Below, in pieces: positions 22,933-27,135 of a stretch of DNA of 27,135 bases (the first letter of the stretch is position 1; each line of letters opens with the position of its first letter). The stretch comes from JANYGM01 sp043764015 (lineage in GTDB: Bacteria > Bacteroidota > Bacteroidia > Cytophagales > Thermonemataceae): positions 1 to 27,135 of the forward strand of contig JAYUKY010000124.1 of the NCBI GenBank assembly GCA_043764015.1, written 5' to 3'. The notes below the pieces were generated by a model that saw nothing but the letters and a program-made list of their open reading frames with translations, was not told where the DNA came from and ran no database searches. The position numbers were made by a program, and so were the translations under genes.

Positions 22933-23832
22933 ATGGTCAATAAGCCCCCCATAACTGTAGCAGAACAGATAAACCTGCTCAAATCTCGTGGTATGCTATT
23001 CAAAGATGAAGCACAAGCCGCACAACTACTAAAAAACGTCAGCTATTACCGCCTAAAAGGATATTGGTGGGACGTACAAGATAAAACAACCCATATTTTT
23101 AATTCAAACACTTATTTTGAAGACATAGCTAACCGCTATTCCTTTGATAGAGAACTACGACTCATTTTATTTGATGCCATTGAATATATTGAAATAGCAT
23201 TACGTACAAAAATGATTTATCATTTATCAATTAGTTATGGTAGTTTGTGGTACTTGAATGAAGATTTAATGACTGATAATGCTATTCATCAAAGACTTTT
23301 AGAAGATTTAAACAAGGAATTTGACCGTAGCCAAGAAATTTTTATCAAAGACCACAAATACAGGTATCCAAATGATAAAGCTGATGTGTGGAAAATGCTA
23401 GAAGTTGCTTCTATGGGAACTCTCTCCAAATTATATAAAAACCTTCAACACCAACTCCCAGAAAAAGCAATAATAGCCAAAGAAATGGGGCTAAACCTTC
23501 ATAGAGAATTGTCTAGTTGGTTGGAAGCTATCTCATATATACGAAATATTATTGCACATCATTCTCGTTTGTGGAGTCGTAGTATGGTCAAAATACCAAT
23601 GGAACAACTCAATAATCCTATGGGTGCGTGGTTTGCACAAAGGTTAATGCCTGCGCAACTCAAAAAACCATTCTTGATTATCTCTACTATGGTCTATTTA
23701 TGTGGGTTCATTGATGCCAATAACACAATCAAAAATAGACTGCTTGATTTACTAAGTAAAAATGCTCATTTGCCTATCTATAAATTAGGCTTTTTTAATA
23801 ACTGGGAGGAACAACCTATCTGGAACGCCTAA
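22933..23832 (+). CDS. Abi_2 (AbiD/AbiF-like) abortive-infection protein with HEPN motif
   Basis: This 299-residue protein has Abi_2 family hallmarks: KPPITVAEQINLLKSRGM at the N-terminus, NVSYYRLKGYWW about 40 residues in, YSFDRELRLILFDAIEYIEIALR in the middle, and SYIRNIIAHHSRLWSR near the end. The R-x4-H in RNIIAH is the HEPN ribonuclease signature. Abi_2 proteins are linked to abortive phage infection, and HEPN toxins usually cleave RNA. I prefer the ATG at 22933: it puts the conserved KPP at the start as in relatives and fits the promoter. A GTG at 22867 would add 22 residues lacking family features. It sits between a helicase and a methyltransferase gene, 18 bases before the latter, so co-transcription with the methyltransferase is likely. 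Confidence 0.88.
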   Translation: MVNKPPITVAEQINLLKSRGMLFKDEAQAAQLLKNVSYYRLKGYWWDVQDKTTHIFNSNTYFEDIANRYSFDRELRLILFDAIEYIEIALRTKMIYHLSISYGSLWYLNEDLMTDNAIHQRLLEDLNKEFDRSQEIFIKDHKYRYPNDKADVWKMLEVASMGTLSKLYKNLQHQLPEKAIIAKEMGLNLHRELSSWLEAISYIRNIIAHHSRLWSRSMVKIPMEQLNNPMGAWFAQRLMPAQLKKPFLIISTMVYLCGFIDANNTIKNRLLDLLSKNAHLPIYKLGFFNNWEEQPIWNA

Positions 23833-23850
23833 AAACTACAACCCAAAAAT

Positions 23851-26800
23851 ATGAACAACCAAGAAAAACTAATCAATATCCTCAAAGAAATATTTATGCT
23901 GGATAAGGCAGAACTTGATTTTGGTATCTACAAAATAATGAACCAAAAAAGAAAGGATATTGAACAATTTTTGTACAACGACCTCCTGCCACAAGTAAAT
24001 AAAATCCTCTCTCAAACTATCTCATCAGATAAAAAAACAATACAAGCAGAACTAGAACTAACCATAAAACAAGCTATTGATTTTGGCGTAGACCCTGAAA
24101 CTTCTCCAAAAGTTTTAGCCGTAAAAGAACGACTCTCACAAGCCGCTGACATCACAGACGCAGAAAATGAAGTCTTTTCCCACCTTGCTACCTTCTTTAA
24201 ACGCTATTTTGATAACGGTGACTTTATTGCTATGCGCAGATACAAAGAAGGCGTATATGCCATTCCGTATGCAGGAGAAGAAGTAAAATTGCATTGGGCT
24301 AACGCTGACCAATATTACATAAAAACTTCTGAATACCTCAAAAGCTACCGCTTCAAACTACCAAACGAAAATATTGTTTGTTTCCAGCTTGTAGAAGCAT
24401 CTACTGAACAAAATAATAACAAAACACAAACAGATAAAGAAAGAAGATTTTGCTTTGCTAATCTTTATGAATTTCCTATCAAACAGGAAAATAATGAACT
24501 TATTATCCCTTTCGTCTATGAACAAACAGATAAGAAAAATACACAAAAAGAACAAAATGAAAGAGCTTTTGAACTTATCAAAACACGAATTCCTGCGGAT
24601 TTTGCTGAACTACTCACGCTAAAACCTACAGAAAAAGACAAAACTAGAACTCTTCTACAAAAACATCTTTCCGACTATACAGCCAGAAATTCTTTTGATT
24701 ACTTCATTCACAAGGATTTGGGCGCATTCCTTAGCAGAGAGATGGATTTTTTTATCAAAAACGAAATCCTTTTTATTGATGACCTCAATACAAAAAGTAA
24801 TGAGCAGTTTATCAAGCAACTTACCAAAATAAAAGCTACCAAAAATATTGCACACAAAATAATTACTTTCCTTGCACAACTAGAAGACTTCCAAAAGAAA
24901 CTTTGGTGCAAAAAGAAATTTATTGTACAAACGGACTACTGCATTACACTTGACAGAATACCAAAAAAACTTTATACACAAATCTTAGACAACCAACCAC
25001 AAATACAACAATGGATAAAACTTTTTGCTATTGATGAAATAAAACACAAAAACGCAACACAAATACTACAAACAGATATTATTGGCTTTTCTAACCCGCT
25101 AACAATACCGTTTTTGGAGCAAAACCAATTCCTTGTGCTGGATACCGCTTTTTTTGATGAAAAGTTTAAATGGGATACCCTCGCCACAATACATAATTTT
25201 GATGAACAAAATAACGGATTGCTTATCAATAGTGAGAACTTTCAGGCACTCTCTCTACTGCAAGCACGATACCAACAACAAATAAAAACTATTTACATAG
25301 ACCCACCCTACAATACAGGAAATGACGGTTTTGCCTACAAAGACAACTTTAAATCTTCTAGTTGGCTTGCCTTTATGGAGAATAGAGTAAACCTAAGCAG
25401 GAATTTGCTTGCAGAAGAGGGCGTTTTTTTTGCAAGTCTTGATAATAATGAAAATGCTAACTTTAAAAATCTTTGTGATGATATTTTTGATAAAAATAAT
25501 TTTACTGGTGAAATGATTATTGAAACTGCAACAGACAATAATCCTACTCAAATTACTGTGGAACACGAGTATCTTATGTGTTACTCAAAAAACTTAGCAA
25601 CACAAAATGTTTGGACTGGCACAAGTAGCGGGGCTATTCTCATTCAAACTGAATATGAAAGGTTACTAGAAATCAATAGAGATATAGATTTTCTACAAAG
25701 TAATCTAAGAAAATTTATAAGAGAAAATAAAGATAATCTAGCAAGAATCAAACACTATAATAATGTTGATGAATTTGGTGTTTATTCCGCTGGAGACCCT
25801 TCTAATACAAAAGCTGGTGGTTACGTATTTAAAGTTTTACACCCAAAAACAAACAAACCTTGTGCTATTCCTCCCAATGGTTTTAGATTTCCTGAAAAAA
25901 CATTTAGAGAAATGATATTAAAAGGAAATATTGAATTTGGCAAAGATGAAACTACTATTCCTAAGCCAAAAAGAAGATTATCAAACGCTAAAGAATTGTT
26001 GAGAAGTATTGATTATGAAGATGGAAGAGTGGCAACAGGTGATTTGTTGAATATTTTAGGTAGTAAAATGTTTAATAATCCTAAGTCAATAAGACTAATA
26101 GCACATCTTTTAAACTTTATGCCATCAGGGAAAAAGAACATTCTTTTAGATTATTTTGCAGGTTCTGGCACGTCTGGTCACGCAGTTATCAACCTAAATA
26201 GAGAAGATGGCGGAAAGCGCAAGTATATTTTAGTAGAGATGGGCGAGTATTTTGAAACGGTTACCAAGCCTCGTATAATGAAAGTGATTTATTCAAAAGA
26301 CTGGAAAGAGGGCAAACCATTAAGCAGAGAAGGTATTAGCCAATGCTTTAAATATGTACGTTTGGAGAGCTATGAAGACACACTTAATAACCTTGTTTTG
26401 CAACCCACACAAACGCAACAACAAACATTAGCACTAAACGCCAACTTTAAAGAAGGCTATATGCTCAATTATATGCTTGATGTAGAGAGTAGAGATAGTT
26501 TGCTAAATTTGGAATGGTTTATAAATCCGTTTGCGTGCTACCTCAACACCACACAACACAACGAACTAAAAACCACAAAAGTGGATTTGATAGAGACGTT
26601 TAATTATTTGTTGGGGCTTGTGGTGAAAGAATATAGCAGCCCAAAAGAAGGATTAAAAATAATTTTAGGACACACGCTAGAAGAAGAAAATATTTTGATT
26701 ATTTGGCGAGATTGTACCTTGTACGACAACAAACAACTCAACGAAATACTCAAAGCAAGTGCTTATAATCCACTTGATTGGACATTTGACCGCATCTATG

Positions 26801-26895
26801 TCAATGGCGACAACAATATTGAAAACCTAAAAGTAGGAGAAGAACGCTGGAAAGTAGTTTTGATAGAAGAAGCGTTTAAGGAGCTGATGTTTTAG
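23851..26895 (+). CDS. Site-specific N6-adenine DNA methyltransferase, type III Mod-like, long form
   Basis: This 1014-residue methyltransferase has the catalytic motif IV DPPYNTG at 484-490, followed by FFASLDNNE, and SAM motif I FAGSGTSGH at 769-777. The order IV before I marks the beta class, as in type III Mod subunits. About 280 residues between them probably include the target-recognition part. A FKYVRLESYEDTLNN segment, which I recall from large methyltransferases of this group, follows near 835-850. The first ~450 residues (from MNNQEKLINIL, ELDFGIYKIMNQKR) have no motif I recognise, making the protein much longer than a usual Mod of about 600-650. It is the last of three plus-strand genes. 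It probably marks host DNA so the helicase-bearing system ignores it; this is inference. Confidence 0.9.
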   Translation: MNNQEKLINILKEIFMLDKAELDFGIYKIMNQKRKDIEQFLYNDLLPQVNKILSQTISSDKKTIQAELELTIKQAIDFGVDPETSPKVLAVKERLSQAADITDAENEVFSHLATFFKRYFDNGDFIAMRRYKEGVYAIPYAGEEVKLHWANADQYYIKTSEYLKSYRFKLPNENIVCFQLVEASTEQNNNKTQTDKERRFCFANLYEFPIKQENNELIIPFVYEQTDKKNTQKEQNERAFELIKTRIPADFAELLTLKPTEKDKTRTLLQKHLSDYTARNSFDYFIHKDLGAFLSREMDFFIKNEILFIDDLNTKSNEQFIKQLTKIKATKNIAHKIITFLAQLEDFQKKLWCKKKFIVQTDYCITLDRIPKKLYTQILDNQPQIQQWIKLFAIDEIKHKNATQILQTDIIGFSNPLTIPFLEQNQFLVLDTAFFDEKFKWDTLATIHNFDEQNNGLLINSENFQALSLLQARYQQQIKTIYIDPPYNTGNDGFAYKDNFKSSSWLAFMENRVNLSRNLLAEEGVFFASLDNNENANFKNLCDDIFDKNNFTGEMIIETATDNNPTQITVEHEYLMCYSKNLATQNVWTGTSSGAILIQTEYERLLEINRDIDFLQSNLRKFIRENKDNLARIKHYNNVDEFGVYSAGDPSNTKAGGYVFKVLHPKTNKPCAIPPNGFRFPEKTFREMILKGNIEFGKDETTIPKPKRRLSNAKELLRSIDYEDGRVATGDLLNILGSKMFNNPKSIRLIAHLLNFMPSGKKNILLDYFAGSGTSGHAVINLNREDGGKRKYILVEMGEYFETVTKPRIMKVIYSKDWKEGKPLSREGISQCFKYVRLESYEDTLNNLVLQPTQTQQQTLALNANFKEGYMLNYMLDVESRDSLLNLEWFINPFACYLNTTQHNELKTTKVDLIETFNYLLGLVVKEYSSPKEGLKIILGHTLEEENILIIWRDCTLYDNKQLNEILKASAYNPLDWTFDRIYVNGDNNIENLKVGEERWKVVLIEEAFKELMF

Positions 26896-26966
26896 GGCGC
26901 ACATTGTCTGAAGCAGGATTTTCAAGATAGATAAGATGAAAAAGATAATACATTACTTATCCGTTT

Positions 26967-27055
26967 CCCCACGTTCCACGTGGGGTTATGGTAGTTCAAC
27001 CCCGTTGGGGTTGTTTCTACAAAGAAAACTGTATTAAAAAAAACCCTGAAAGGGT
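26967..27055. repeat. Three small GC-rich palindromes downstream of the methyltransferase
   Basis: CCCCACGT/ACGTGGGG (26967-26985, 3-base loop), CAACCCC/GGGGTTG (26997-27013, 3-base loop, with a wider GTAG/CTAC bracket at 26991-27020) and ACCCT/AGGGT (27043-27055, 3-base loop) follow each other. The local G+C content is well above the surroundings. They may end the methyltransferase transcript or be dispersed palindromes. No gene is seen from 26896 to the window end. Confidence 0.65.
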
Positions 27056-27064
27056 AGGCTGTTC

Positions 27065-27105
27065 AGAAGACTAGGGGAAAATTCCCCCACTTTTTGGAGT
27101 CTTCT
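27065..27105. repeat. Nested inverted repeat at the right edge
   Basis: AGAAGACT (27065-27072) is inverted at 27098-27105. Inside it GGGGAA pairs with TTCCCC (27074-27087). It might be the end of an insertion element that continues beyond the window, but no coding sequence or target duplication can be seen. Confidence 0.4.
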
Positions 27106-27135
27106 TATGTATTTTTTGTTGTGTTTCTCTTTTGT

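Noticed and set aside
19663..26895. Complete DISARM or BREX system
   Set aside because: None of the other core genes (drmA, drmB, drmC, or brxA, brxB, pglZ, brxL) is present in the window.
26967..27055. Possible CRISPR array
   Set aside because: The palindromes differ from one another and there are no equal-length spacers or repeated direct repeats.

Overview
The window looks like chromosomal DNA of a gliding-type Bacteroidota, most likely Cytophagales. The reasons are low G+C, a secreted nuclease ending in a type IX secretion (T9SS) sorting domain, no Shine-Dalgarno sequences before most starts, repeated TAnnTTTG promoter elements of the Bacteroidota type, and a coaX / outer-membrane barrel / TPR gene order that I recall from this phylum. 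No rRNA, tRNA or CRISPR array was found. The genus cannot be fixed from sequence alone.

Layout. 1-1340: short repeats, a leucine-rich-repeat protein (-), and a hairpin that also holds its promoter. 1349-6303: nadC, then a small glycan locus with an FkbM methyltransferase (+), a sugar-nucleotide epimerase and a GT2 glycosyltransferase (both -), and a GT4 glycosyltransferase (+) divergent from GT2. 6365-9444: an Rpn-family nuclease/transposase gene whose stop overlaps the start of metG. 9654-13126: coaX, an outer-membrane barrel protein and a secreted TPR-like protein. 13127-13506: a gene-free gap with an array of 7-bp repeats and a 169-bp element that folds into a three-way junction with complementary loops. 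13507-18527: a very basic secreted repeat protein, proline dehydrogenase, and a large T9SS-exported endonuclease I. 18601-19506: a second Rpn-family gene on the minus strand, bracketed by two near-identical terminator-like palindromes.

19663-26895 is the most interesting part. It holds a SNF2/RapA-like helicase of 1014 residues, an Abi_2 (AbiD/AbiF) protein with an RX4H HEPN motif, and a 1014-residue beta-class N6-adenine methyltransferase with a ~450-residue N-terminal extension, all on the plus strand. It resembles a type III-like restriction or BREX/DISARM-like defence locus, but I see no DNA nuclease in it. The only recognisable effector is the HEPN protein, which has its own putative promoter and tandem operator-like repeats. 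The locus is followed by a run of small GC-rich palindromes up to the window edge.

The housekeeping genes (nadC, metG, coaX, proline dehydrogenase) mix with accessory ones, and the gaps between them are rich in hairpins and in AATTNNN heptamer repeats. All domain calls come from reading motifs; no database search was possible.
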